Part shown: positions 50,655 through 62,385 of the stretch, piece after piece
Numbering within the stretch: position 1 is the first letter of the stretch
How the letters are laid out: the number at the start of each line of letters is the position of its first letter
Assembly (NCBI RefSeq): GCF_051622035.1
Contig: NC_135365.1
Coordinates: forward strand, 12,194,001-12,258,000
Direction of reading: 5' to 3'
DNA length: 64,000 nucleotides
Source of the DNA: Arctopsyche grandis
Lineage: Eukaryota; Arthropoda; Insecta; Trichoptera; Hydropsychidae
Notes under the pieces: model-generated
Databases searched by the model: none
The model's input: the letters and a program-made list of their open reading frames with translations, nothing else
What the model was told of the DNA's origin: nothing
Position numbers and translations under genes: made by a program

Positions 50655-50985
50655 ACAAAATAGTACAAATAGAGACATCTATGAACTATCAACAAAATTT
50701 CGATATACAGCAAATTTACGAGAAATATTATACATTATGTGGATAGCATTGATAAGATTGAACAAATGCGCAAGAAACTCAGGTGAGGATAACGATTTAT
50801 TGTATCTGTCACAACAATTAGGCTAGATAGATCAGAAAAATTCAAAAGGGAGACGATAGGTCGGTGTTTTTTTTTTAAATCACAAGATCTCGCCAGCAGC
50901 GTATTCGGCCGGGAGCTGAAACCACAACCTACGTATATATTGTTATGCAATAGCTCTCCTAGTTCACTACGCTGTGGCTATGTAT
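50655..50985 (-). mobile_element. SINE, family C
   Basis: The minus strand begins ATAGCCACAGCGTAGTGAAC and contains GAGATCTTGTGATTT, both shared with the copy at 37175. The central domain is degraded. Confidence 0.6.
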
Positions 50986-52147
50986 TGCAGAGAAATGTTA
51001 TTCTCTGATGTATTGTTTCTAATTTTTTTTGGGATAATATTTTTGGACAGTTGGATGATCCATCCAAACACATCGTAATTTCTTAGCAGCCAATTCAATT
51101 ATTTATTTAAGGATAGGTTAGGCTAGATTAAGCTAGGGTTGGTTTTATTCATTTAAGATTAGGTTGTTAGGGTCGGTATTTATTTTTGTTACTGGCAAAC
51201 CATTTGACGTTTGATTTGCCGAGTGGACACCGATTTGGTCGTGCGAGCTATTTTATAGAGGGGCACTCTTTTTATTTGCATGGCGAAATGTTTTAGAGAT
51301 TGTCATTCGCATATAATGTCGTGATAAGTACGTAATTTTCCAGGAAATAGGACTATTTTGCCGGGCCTATAAATGGTACCCATTTTTTATGTCAATTTTT
51401 CATAGTACATATTTTCAACTAATACGAATAGACGTCAAAGCTTGGTTGTACAAAAACTCACAAATGCCGTAGAGATTTGCATCAAAACCAAAAAGGAAAT
51501 ATAAATATGTATTTGTCGCGTAATTCCTGAGGGTTGACAATATTTGACAAAAGAAAACTCGAAAGATTTTCCAGGCGAGGGTCACGATTTGATTAATTCC
51601 AACGGGTCGCTCGATAAAAGTCCGGCGCTTTCCGGCGGCTACTGTCCGTGTATGTGTGTGTGTGTTGGTCGTGACGTCACATCCGGTTTAGCCCGTGGGA
51701 AATCATTTGCGTTGGATCCCCAGTTAGCGTTATCGTCCGCGGTGGACCGTCAAATCACTATACCGGGACGAGATAACGCACGCATACACTTCGCACCATT
51801 CTGTATACAAAGGTAGACACTATGCATATGTAGACACAGGTGTGGGTCGGCACTAGTAAAGGTCTCATTTTGAGCGTGTCGTCCATTTTCCGGTATGACG
51901 ACGTTGTAACGAGACTTCCGATTCAGGTGTGACAGTCGGCGCTGTGAATGTGCTTGTTTCAATTGCACTTTATTCGTATGTGAGGTGGATTAAGTATGTA
52001 AGTTTGCTGTTGGCTTTTCGTGGAATGATGTACATATACACATATGTATTGCATACGTGCATATAAGCTGAAATGTTGTTAGGATTTCTGCGATGCTGCT
52101 GATTAACTTTTGGATAGTTGTGACATATGTTTGTGTTTATGTATGTA
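50986..52147. other. Spacer with a GC-rich block at 51560-51960
   Basis: The block has CGGCGCTTTCCGGCGGCTAC and GACGTCACATCC (a CRE-like site) and a TGTG run. A 90-codon frame is open across it but has no recognised domain. Possible regulatory DNA or exon. Confidence 0.35.
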
Positions 52148-52215
52148 TAAGTCGATCGTTTTCTGCCAGAGTTTGCCAATTTATCTAATTTCACTGTTGA
52201 GACAATTTCTCATAG
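52148..52215 (+). mobile_element. SINE central-domain fragment
   Basis: GTCGATCGTTTTCTGCCAGA and TTTGCCAATTTATCTAATTT match the conserved core of the other SINEs. No head or tail remains. Confidence 0.55.
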
Positions 52216-52576
52216 CATAACGTTGTCTGACTATGATTTCATTTTATTTTTTAATTTATATATTATATATGGTATACATATGTGTGTACTAGGGACATTT
52301 TGCACTACCGGTACTAATGAAAAAAACTTCTCACTACCGATAGTACTGATATCTACCGGAGTATTTAGTGTAATAAAAGTTAATTACTATGCTTAATACA
52401 TAAGTAATCTAACTAATTGCTTTAATGATGTATAAGAAAAAAAATTTAATTGCATATTGGAAACTCTCTCGGTGTTTTACGCAAAAAATATTCGCATATT
52501 GGCGTTCTTGTTTTGAGAGTTTGGCTATCATTGCAGTTAAGCACAAAATCTGCGACACAATTCAGGCCGGTCATAC

Positions 52577-52961
52577 TGTTGCGTAGGGGTGGGTGGAGGA
52601 TCCAAGTAAAAGGCCAACAGTCGTTTCACAGCATTTATTGATGGTTAAGGAGATACACGCAGTGTCACTGCTAAGTCCAGAATGACATGATATCGCCTAC
52701 GTACTGCCTTATAAAGGTTAGATCTCTCAGGACGCCTAATCTGTTTACCTGTTGTATAGTCGCGTATTCGGATATGGGTTTCCACGACATTGGGTCTCCC
52801 CGTACCGATTCTGAGAAATAACTAATAACGGTCATTGTTTAGCCTAAATGCACTTAGAGTCCAGATATAATCTTTGGAAGTAAGTGCATGCATTTAGTTA
52901 ATCCGATAACAGATATCCGTTGGTCTAAGTGCAATTCGCTTAATCCGCGGCGTACGTAACA
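52577..52961 (+). mobile_element. Solo LTR, copy 4, uninterrupted
   Basis: TGTTGCGTAGGGGTGGG...GTACGTAACA, 385 bp, with a perfect 4-bp duplication ATAC (52573-52576 and 52962-52965). TATAAAG lies near 52710. The 3' half diverges from the other copies. Confidence 0.85.
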
Positions 52962-53089
52962 ATACCATTTCGTGGAAACGGCGAGCCGGCGTTGAAATGA
53001 CTCGGAGCAAATAAATGGACTATGACTGTTATTGTTCATAATGTAATGTTGTTTTATGTTTTTTCCTTATTATTTTTGTAAAAATAATA

Positions 53090-53210
53090 TTTTTATAGAA
53101 ATTTCTGCCAGCACCGTAATCCCGGTAATCAGACTAGTTTCAGTACCGGGATTAACAGTACCAGAAAACACCGGGATCCCGGGATTGAAAGCCTTAGTAT
53201 TCAATTAATT
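53090..53210. mobile_element. hAT-like terminal sequence relics
   Basis: Repeated CCGGGAT/ATCCCGG motifs end near ATTGAAAGCCTTAG and resemble hAT termini rich in subterminal CCCGG repeats. Similar GGTACT/AGTACT motifs occur near 52295-52350 and 53935-54005. No clean pair or duplication was found. Confidence 0.35.
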
Positions 53211-53266
53211 GTCAAGTGAAAATAATTTGGTTTCTGAAAAATTCTTATTGTTGACAATCGGTTAAA

Positions 53267-53670
53267 CAACAGTGTGGACTAGTGGGTAGCGTATTATGCT
53301 TTCGAGCAGAGTGGTCACGGTTCGAATCACACAAGTAGCTGTTGGCCAGACTTTGTGGCCTTCGTTTGTGGCTCCAGGTCGATCGTTTGCTATCAGAGTT
53401 TGCCAATTTTTCTGAATTTAATTGAAACGGTTACTGTTCATTGGCATCTCCTTTCCATTCTCTTTTACAAATCTCAAGTTATTCCGCGTCTTGAGGTTTG
53501 ACAATTTCTATAATAAAAATGATGCAAAAATTTCTACATATACATATGTATGTATGTCATGGCGGATGATTTTATGAACTCGCATTGTATAAAATGCTTG
53601 TATTGTATCTGTATTAGTATGTACACTCGTCACTTTGGAGCGATCTGTAAACGCGAGTGTATATGTTTAA
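53267..53670 (+). mobile_element. SINE, family B, with intact 3' hairpin
   Basis: Head AGTGTGGACTAGTGGGTAGC, B box GGTTCGAATC, central domain (CCAGGTCGATCGTTTGCTAT) and a 3' hairpin, ACACTCG / CGAGTGT (53623-53660). The loop contains TTTGGAGCGATCTGTAA. The upstream linker TTCTTATTGTTGACAATCGG is shared with the dimer at 32645. Confidence 0.85.
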
Positions 53671-54009
53671 TTGAAGTAAAATTTGTAAATCAATATAAAT
53701 ATGTATTCGGAAATAATCTCAAAGTACGATATTATAGGCATACTTTATCTTCGATTTTAAAATTATGATACAGTTAACGACTCTTTTGAATAGCAGCTCA
53801 AATATGATGTTGAGTGTTGACTCATTCTTAGACTAATATATACTAACTGGTAGATACAACGTTTTCTTCTAAATTCAAAACAATTCCACTAACATAAAAT
53901 TGGAATGATTGTATAGGTATTGTTATTTCGGTACTACCGGTACCACCGTAGGAAGAATTTAGATCAAAAACCAGTAGAACTAATTGAAGTAGTACTGGTA
54001 TTGTAATGC

Positions 54010-55184
54010 CTAATGTTTCCACGTTTGATTTGAGGCGATATATAATGGTAAAAATTTATATATTATATTTTAATAAATTAATCTTTATAAAATTGTAATT
54101 AATGCTATATATTTCAACGTTATAACCCAGCTTAAGATGCAATTACCAAAATATTACTTATGGGTCTATTTGGCAAAACAACTTCGAGGCATAAGGATGC
54201 TAAATCATACTTGAATGCTTATAAGCTTAATAACTTTCAGCGTCGAGAAAAGCATTAATTTTATATAAAATTATTTCTGATACTTTTCATGTTCTATGAA
54301 CTGTGAATAAGTCTGTATATTTCGAAAGTTCGAAATCATTCGCAAGGCACTTAAAATTGTTCATTTTGAAGTAACAAACAAATTCTCAAGCGTTGTTCAA
54401 ATTCCCGACGGTATCGTGTAAGATTCACTCTTCATTTTATTTTTATAACTTCTTGCCAAAAGTTTTTAGAAGAATTCAAATAATACTCCTTAGATATCAC
54501 TCTCATAAAATGCGAGTGTATTATATTTATGCACGTGTTTTCCTTTTCAGAATACTTGAAATGTTTTTTACGTGTTTACGTTCAAGGAATGTCCGCTGAA
54601 ATATTTCTTCGCTCCTTATCATCCGGCATACTTTAAGAGGCGGAAAATTTACCTATAGCAGATGTTAGATTAAGATAGTTTGCGCACTAAAAGAAGTATA
54701 CATGTATAAGGTGTATCGATAAGTCCATATCATTAAGGTGTATATATATATTGTATATAATATCGGCTTATCTGTAGAGTTTTCGTCGAGACGCGTTCGC
54801 CGCTTATTGCGCGATGAAAGCTCACAATAACGACGAGTTCGGTGTAAAAATAGCCATAAAGTGAGACCGATCCTGAACGTGAGTACGAGACATGTCTCTT
54901 ACATAGATAAGACGAACTTCGTTCTAAGCGATTTTTCAGCGAAAGCGTCAGAATCGAGGCTCTTATTGGACGTTCGCAAGCAGACGAAATTTATTTCACT
55001 ATTCCAACGACGTTAATACATATGTAACAATGTAATAATATGCCAGAAAGTTTTATCTATTTATATAATTGTTACTTGTAATGTATTAGATATTAAATTG
55101 TTTTTTTAAAGAGTGTATATCATTGCAAAAATATTATACGCAGAATTGATTTGATTATTTTTAAATTTTCAAAATGATACTTAG
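54010..55184. other. Spacer with a GC-richer block at 54770-55010
   Basis: The block is unique, with CG dinucleotides and no recognised frame. The rest is AT-rich. Confidence 0.35.
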
Positions 55185-55544
55185 TGTAACGTGGGAACAT
55201 GAGAGAGTATTCACTGTCTGATGGCATTCGTGGGTGAACAGTAGGGACTCCGGATTAGGCTAACTAGACTCAGTAAGTGCCCGAACAAAGGATACGCTGG
55301 AGTTCTCATAGACCCATGCGAGTGGGTGCGACTCACCAGGGATACGCGCCTAGACAATAAACACATTAAATGAATCGGGGAAGCGGTGAAGCAGCAACCT
55401 GTCCTGTATAAGGAGGAACACACGGTAGATCACATTATTCTGGAGTGAGCGTTGATATCGTGTGGACCTCCCGAATCGTTTAATAAATGCTGTGAAGCGA
55501 CTTTGGCTTTTCATTTGGATCCTGAACTCACCCCTACGCAACAG
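55185..55544 (-). mobile_element. Solo LTR, copy 2, minus strand
   Basis: The plus strand runs TGTAACGTGGG...CCCCTACGCAACA, the reverse complement of the family ends. It is 360 bp and uninterrupted. The flanks (TTAG and GCAG) do not match, so the target duplication is lost or the copy arose by recombination between different elements. Confidence 0.8.
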
Positions 55545-57084
55545 CAGATTATTTATTTACGATATTTTAGTTCATTTTTGTAGAATTATCATTCATGCCG
55601 ATCTATTTCAATATTGGATAATTTTAGATCTCTCGACAACATTGAAATCACTTTTGACTTCAAAAAATATGAGAAAAAATTTATTTTATTTAACTTTTCT
55701 ATTGAGTTGATTTTATACTTAATTATTAAAATTATTAATAATTCAAAACTCAACTTTGAGTTTTTTATATTGTAATTTTTTTTTATATAAATAAAACAAA
55801 CTTGTGGAGTTGCGAAAAATATGTATTTGACATGCGAGCATTAAAAACTTAATTTCGAACATTTCGAAAATGTATATTTCCACTTTATATTTAATATCCG
55901 GAGAGAAAAAGCGTTTGTTTGAAAGAATTTCTTCAGAACAGATAGGGAAAAAAAAAGTTCATTTTATTTTCTGGGAAAGAAAAAAATTTCAGCATTGAAA
56001 GGATCGTAAAAAATTCTCACAATTTGATTGAAAAAAGCATTATATTATATTTGAGTTTGATGCCTATAAACGTCCAAAAATATTTGTCGATAAAATAAAT
56101 TAAAATTTCATTAAATCCAATATATTTATGTAATATTATACATACATACATAGGTACATATGTAGATACATGACTTCCAGTTCAATAGCGCCATCGCATC
56201 ACACCGTATGCAAAATTTATACATGAAATTCGATATTAAATTCCCACACAGACCAAATTTTACAATCGGATGAATAAATTTCACCAAATTACACTCTGTA
56301 ACAGTTTACAGACATGTTTCAGAACGTAACGACCGTACGCTCGTAGAATTCATTGCTATATATGTATGTATGTATGTCTGTATGTGCACATGATGTTGCA
56401 TTGTAATGCAATCGCGCCAAAACAAAGCGCATCCAGTTCGACAGATTGCACAAAATCATCGTCTGTAATATTCGCATTTTAGCAGCAGTTAACTAAGAAC
56501 TCTCTCGAAATTCTCAAGTAGGCACTCGGGAATTGTATACCCGAAATGGAGTCATAATGCAACCGCACATACATAGTACTTGTAATACTTGGAAGATACT
56601 TCGGCTCGAGTGCACTCTCTTACCTTCTTGGGATGTGTTCCCTTTGTAAATTCAGTATGTTTCAACTGAGACAAAAACCGCGTACTAGCACACGTGCGCT
56701 TCGAACAATCTGCGAAGAACGTAGCTTTAGAATTTTGGTAATGAAGGAAATTTTAGAAGGGTAGTGGTTTGTAACCGGTGGCTTGAGAGCTCTCGGGAAT
56801 CCGTGCCCGGGCTTAAAGTATCCGTTAAACGGTGGTTAATGTTGGGATTAAAATTTAAAGCAAATTCAAACGATATTTGAGCTGATGTCGTAACTCTAAC
56901 TTATAAATCTTGTAGCACAACTTCTGATCAAACGTTTGTATGTTATCTTTTGGAACTATTCTAAATTAATATTCATATTAGACATTATAAACCAAAATAC
57001 AATTGAAAAGGATACAAGATAATGGTCGATAGTACAAATTATCCCCTGAAAGAATGTAATGTAGCAGGTGTAACTACATTGTAT
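55545..57084. other. Spacer with a GC-richer block at 56280-56860
   Basis: Unique block with many CG dinucleotides and no domain-bearing frame. TATG tandem near 56362-56380. Confidence 0.35.
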
Positions 57085-57252
57085 ATGAGCCGTTATATTT
57101 GATTTATAAACGTTGGAAGTCCAATTTTCAGTTCTAAAACCTCTATTTCTATTTGACTTAATTCACAAATTGCCTTTACTTCTTTTAATTCGGTATTCCC
57201 GGAATCTCGGAAAAGCAAAATAAACGTATTACAGGCCACCAGTATGTGATAT
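57085..57252. mobile_element. MITE family E, copy 3, partial
   Basis: ATGAGCCGTTATATTTGA, then CCCGGAATCTCGGAAAAGC and ATTACAGGCCACCAGTAT, aligned with copy 1. The right terminus is missing. Confidence 0.6.
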
Positions 57253-57609
57253 GATAATAAAAAATATGTATTGTCACGTTCCAGGGGTTGATTGTATTTT
57301 TAAAAAGTTAATTACGATGATGACGATTCAGTCCCGCGTCCCGCGTCCCGCGTTAAAATATAGGCGAATGTACTAAATTTACTAATACTAAACTATTATG
57401 AAGCAAGTGTATCCTTCTTGTATTGACGATTCCACGATGGAATACAAATTAATAAAGATGAGACAATTGTGTTTGACGTTGAATGAAGAATTAAGTAAGG
57501 AGTTATCACAAATCTACAGAATAGCGTAAATAAAAATAGCTTTCAAAAAGACTTAAAAAATCAGACAATTTAAAAATATGAGTTTTCATCTCTTTTAACT
57601 TAAAAACCA

Positions 57610-57711
57610 ACTTCGATGGAAATTGAAAGAGTTTTTTCCATTGCTGGAAATATCTGTGCCAAATCTAGAAATAGGCTTAAAAAGCTATTCCCAATAAATT
57701 TAATTTTATAA
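57610..57711 (+). pseudogene. hAT transposase remnant, C-terminal dimerisation region
   Basis: A 33-codon frame ending in TAA contains ERVFSIAGNICAKSRNRL, the hallmark of the hAT family dimerisation domain (S/A-x-ERVFS-x-AG pattern). Upstream sequence to about 57360 is probably part of the same gene, with stops. Just downstream (57850-57920) are CCCGGGAATCTCGGG-type terminal repeats. This is the only transposase coding trace found for any element in the window. Confidence 0.75.
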
Positions 57712-57921
57712 TTACATTCTTTCCAGTTAAAAGATACATTTTTTTAATTTATTTTTTTAATATTTTGTTATTTAATAAATTTTAAATTAACGAAAAATAA
57801 ATTAAATTGTAATTTTTTTTTTAAAAATTTCAAATCGTATATTTTAAGATCCCGGGAATCTCGGGAAGGATCCCAAGCTCGATTCCATGTCCCGGGAATA
57901 TAAAAAATCCGGGAAAACGGA

Positions 57922-59699
57922 AACCAAAATCTTAATCAATATATTTTTTTAATTTAATTTATAATTTTAAAGTTCTGTTAAAAGCTATAATGAAACAGTT
58001 TCTACTAATAGTGAACTTTTTTATTTTTCACTAGGGATACTTTTTATTATCACTTTAGTTCGAATTTGAGGCTGGAATGATGAACTTGAAAGACGCGTAG
58101 AACCGTTTATTATTTACTGCACTGATTGAATCGGTGTGATGATCTGACTATATGGTACTCGTTGTATCGGATACTATAATTAAATGTCGCAAATATTTTT
58201 AAACCTTTGTTATTTCCACGTATGACTGTGTGGAGAGCGAAATTAAAGTATTTTAATATATGAACTTGAAAAATAAGCCAATTATATTTATAGTATTAAT
58301 ATTTACATGAATTGGATTAGAAATTCAAAGCAAATCTCGAGTTTTTTCAGTGGCCTTTATATTATAATTAAATAATCTCGAAGCATTCATTAAAAATAAA
58401 ATAATAGTAATTTTGTGATAGTTTTAAAATTAACTTTTTTTTTTATTGTATTGAAACAAAATGTATTATGAAAGCTGAATTATTTTAAGCAATATTGTGT
58501 GTCTTCTATAAAAATACAATATAAAATTTGATTTACATAATTTCAAATTAATAATGAATATATGAGTTAAGTGGGCTTGTGGTTTGCAGCTTCCTTTTGA
58601 TTATGAAAAGGGTCAGACCATTAAAAAAAGATTTTGCACCTCTGACGTACAACAAAGCTTCCGCCTAGTTCTTGAATATTTATCGAAGAGCTTGTAAATA
58701 TTTTATCGCAGAAAGGGCTCGTGCATCTCGGCGAATAGAAAAAAAAATCAACAACATAAAATTCACGGCAAAGTGAAGATAGGGCGAGTGTGTGCATGGA
58801 AGTGTATGATAAATGGCTTTGCTCTCGATGTTCTTTGTTACACGGCGGGAAAAATTCGCACCGCGAAAATGGCGTGTAAAATTTTAATTTTATAAGCTGA
58901 CGTAATACGATGAGAATTTATTGATCACCGCGTATGTACTTACAGGGTGTGCTGTGTTCGAATTTAACGACCGTTAAACCGGCGTATGCGGTGGCGTTAA
59001 AATAAGCCAAAGCTCATTGGCGAAACGACTCGTTATACGCGTAAAGTAATCGACAACTATCCCATTGGATTTATCGGGATCAATCGCATTCATTTTATGG
59101 GGAATTTGCGTTAACGGGTTTGCAATCGGGAATCTGTATAAATGCATACACAGTGTATGTAGTAACTACATACGTATATACCTATGTATATGTACATGAG
59201 TGCATGCATACGTTGTGAATGCATCTCAAGTCTTCATCCTTTAACCTCTTTTATTGCTCAAGCTTCTGAAGTTGTACTCTGGAGATATATAACTGAAAGC
59301 CTTCCCATGAAAAATCTCAATATGAATATCATTTCAGTAGCTCTCAACGCTGGGAATTTCAGGATGGGACTTCAAACCAGAATACGCTATTTTACTTTAT
59401 ATATTCCATCTTTTCCCAGTGCATTATCCGTTACCGGACGATGGCAATAATTTTTGCTATACATAGTAATTTTGTTGGCTGCTGTCCGGAACAATGTAGT
59501 GGTACTTCCATTGAACTATTGCCTTAGTGTTTTCAGCCAGGACATCCTTCTTCTTCTGGAGCCTCTCCTGCCGCAGATTTTCCATTTAATAATAAAATGC
59601 AAAGGTTGATGTGTCGCATTTCGTGTTTTCATCTCTTGATGGTCTTGGCGATTTTCTTTGTTTTATTCTTATTTTCCGAGACAAAACACACTCATTTGT
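57922..59699. other. Spacer with a GC-richer unique block at 58680-59140
   Basis: The block is unique, CG-containing and without a coding signal; candidate regulatory DNA. The remainder is AT-rich. Confidence 0.35.
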
Positions 59700-60000
59700 G
59701 ACATTTTGATCTATGTACGTAATAACAATAGATTAAGTTTTGTGATCATGCAAAAATTTTGACTGGTTTGAACTCGGATTCGAACAAATACGATGTCTGT
59801 GTATTTTCGAGATAATTAGAACACCGCTAGTCCTATCACACTGAAACTAAGTATCAGTTACTGAAATTTTTATCTTCACAATGTACATATTAAGTTTTTT
59901 TATATTCAAACATATGTACATATTAAGTTTTTTTATATTCAAACATATGTACATATTTCTATTTTTTACATACCTCCTTTGCATTTTTTGAACTGTGTCA
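59700..60000 (+). repeat. Dispersed repeat D, copy 5
   Basis: Shares ATGTACGTAATAACAATAGA, TTTTGTGATCATGCAAAAAT and TATCAGTTACTGAAATTTTTA with the other D copies, and CATACCTCCTTTGCATT with copy 1. It contains a tandem 39-bp repeat (AAACATATGTACATATT, twice, 59880-59960). Confidence 0.65.
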
Positions 60001-61799
60001 TATGTACATTTGCATTTGGTTTATTTACAAAATCTATGTTTATAAATGTATGACTAACGGTTCAATATATGAATAGTGTCAGATATTCTCGGTTTGAGAC
60101 TTTGAGACTCGGTTTGAAATTTAAAAAAAAAATTCTTTACATATTCCATATTCCAAAAATTTTTAACTCAATTTACTAAAGAAAGTCGTCTTCGTGAGAT
60201 AAAAATTGTAGTGGTTGGCAGTGGTGAATCATCAGGTTTACTAGGCGGTTAGGATAATTGCGATGATACATAAGGTTTTCACTACAACATTCGAATATTG
60301 CATCAATGCCGGATTGTAATTTCAAGCAATCTGATAAATATTAATGCGATGGAAAGACATAAGATCATTAGCGTAAAGTAAACACGAACACATCAGATGA
60401 GGTATGAGATCGTTGAAAAATATAGTAAATAGGAGTGGTTCAAGCTGTAAACCTTAAGGAACTGTTAATGGGATTAGTCTTGTCTTCTAGTGGAACTAAT
60501 TGGCTTCTCAAATTAATATAGCAAATAAACCATCTACATAAGTAGATTGCCATGAATTCTAAATTTAGATAATATGTACTTATATTGTTTAAAATTTCAA
60601 TTGATCTTCATCTCTTACTCATTACATACATATATAATGCTTGGTTTCTAGCCTTATCAGTATCACAATCGTCAACTCAATTTTTCAATTTTTCACCCAA
60701 TAACGCTCAAAATATTTCTTTCCTTTTTGACTGGCTTATTATTATTATTTTTCTTCAATCATTTGTAGAATTATCCCTAAACCAGCTCAATCAATATTTA
60801 CTTAATTTAGCCCATCGTTCGACTTCTTGTGTTTTTGATTTTTTTTATCTTTGATTATATTAAATAATATAATAGATAATCCTATGTACATTGTTGGATA
60901 ATATATAATCAAAGTTTACGATAGAAATCGTAATTGTTGAACCGTGCACGGTCAATAGACACGTTATCTGCACACAATAATAATTCAAGCGTATCACACG
61001 CTCTACGACGTATATTATCATAATATCCGTAGCACCTGCCTACGACATGTTCGCCTACGGACCTTTGCGATAAGGTCTACTTTCGAATAAGTTCTTTGTT
61101 GTGCTAATTCTGTTCGGGGTATACGAAATCATTTTCAGCACTTACCTACATACTTTCTCACCCGCCTACCCCACGGGGACCCCGGAACTTTCCTGCCCAA
61201 GTTTGAGAATATATTTCAACTTTTTTTCTTCATTCGCCCCCTCCCACATTCCCCCCGAGTTGTCTCGGCTTTGTTGTAAAATTACCCTTTTTTTACTGTC
61301 GTGGTGTATTTTTTTTTCTTTTACTTCTGAAGCCGCAAAATTATTAAAGAACAACGGTAGAAAACATACGGGCGATTCGTGGCAGACACGAATTTTTCAC
61401 AATTTTAAAAAGGCTTTGTTTAGTTTTTTTTTTCGTACGACATACTAAACTTTTACGCTTATATATTTATTGAACAGTAGTATCGACCAGATTTTTTGAA
61501 AAAAATAAGTTATTTTTTCAAGTTTGACACACGTCAACTAGATAATATTTATGTGTACATAACATATAATAGTATGAGGCAATTTTTTATGTTATTTAAA
61601 AACAAAGTCATGATTCAATTTCAAATTATAATGTTGTTAGTATGTATGTAAAATAGACTATCTAATACCCATCAACTATTCGTATGAAAGTGGAAATGCA
61701 TTATTTAAAAATTTTAGTAACATTTTTTAACAATGTACTTTCGGTTTCAATTATGTAATGTTTCTATTTTTATTTTATACAAGCTTAATTTGAAATTCT
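60001..61799. other. Spacer with a GC-rich block at 61000-61440
   Basis: No gene supported. The block has CCTACCCCACGGGGACCCCGG-type sequence and a C/T-rich tract; possible regulatory or transcribed DNA. Confidence 0.35.
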
Positions 61800-62385
61800 A
61801 TCGGGCGGGTCGTGTAGCTAGAAGAATGGACGATAGATGGATGGAAAACATGCTCAAATAGTACCCGAAAAAATTTAAGGGCGAAAACACACTGAGTGGT
61901 ACGTGGTACGTGTTTTTTAAGATACTTTTAAACATGCGAAAAAAACGTAGCACCCCTAGCCCATATACATATGTACATGGTGCACAGTCCCAAAAATGAC
62001 CCCTTGTGTGTTTTCAGTGATATTTTATCCTTGCTTGATAGTGATCGATAACGGTGAATCCCATATTTGATGAAATGCAGGAGAAAATTATACATAGGTT
62101 GCATATGGATATGCATACACGTGTGACGTCTCCAACATATGCATTATGCAAGTACACCCAAGTTCGGTTTGGGGAGCACCCACTGTTTACTGTCACAGCG
62201 GGAAGCCAAGGACACGTGACGTACCATACCACTCAGTGTGTTTTCGCCCGGAAAAAGTGAAAGGACGGCCACAGGGGATGAAATTAGAAAAATGTGTGGG
62301 ATGAGATGAATGAGAGTTGACCAACACCAAGACGAATGGACGAGTGTTGGAAAGGTCTTCATCCAGCGGTGGATGATGATGACTA
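61800..62385 (+). mobile_element. RTE-like LINE ORF2 C-terminal remnant, split by a MITE
   Basis: GRVARRMDDRWMENML (about 61806-61853) lies left of the MITE at 61879-62249. KGRPQG-type sequence (62263-62279) and the terminal HPAVDD-like motif (CATCCAGCGGTGGATG, 62351-62366) lie to its right. Together they match the collinear blocks of the copy at 22860. Confidence 0.75.
61879..62249. mobile_element. MITE related to the 34036 foldback, nested in a LINE
   Basis: The ends read GGGCGAAAACACACTGAGTG and the complement of CACTCAGTGTGTTTTCGCCC. The interior shares TATCCTTGCTTGATAGTGAT with 34251 (TATCCTTGCTTGACAGTGAT). The expected TTA/TAA duplication is not intact (TAA left, GGA right). Confidence 0.75.

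Noticed and set aside
51544..51816. 90-codon open frame in a GC-rich block
   Set aside because: No recognisable domain and no start context. GC-rich sequence yields long open frames by chance; kept only as a possible regulatory block.
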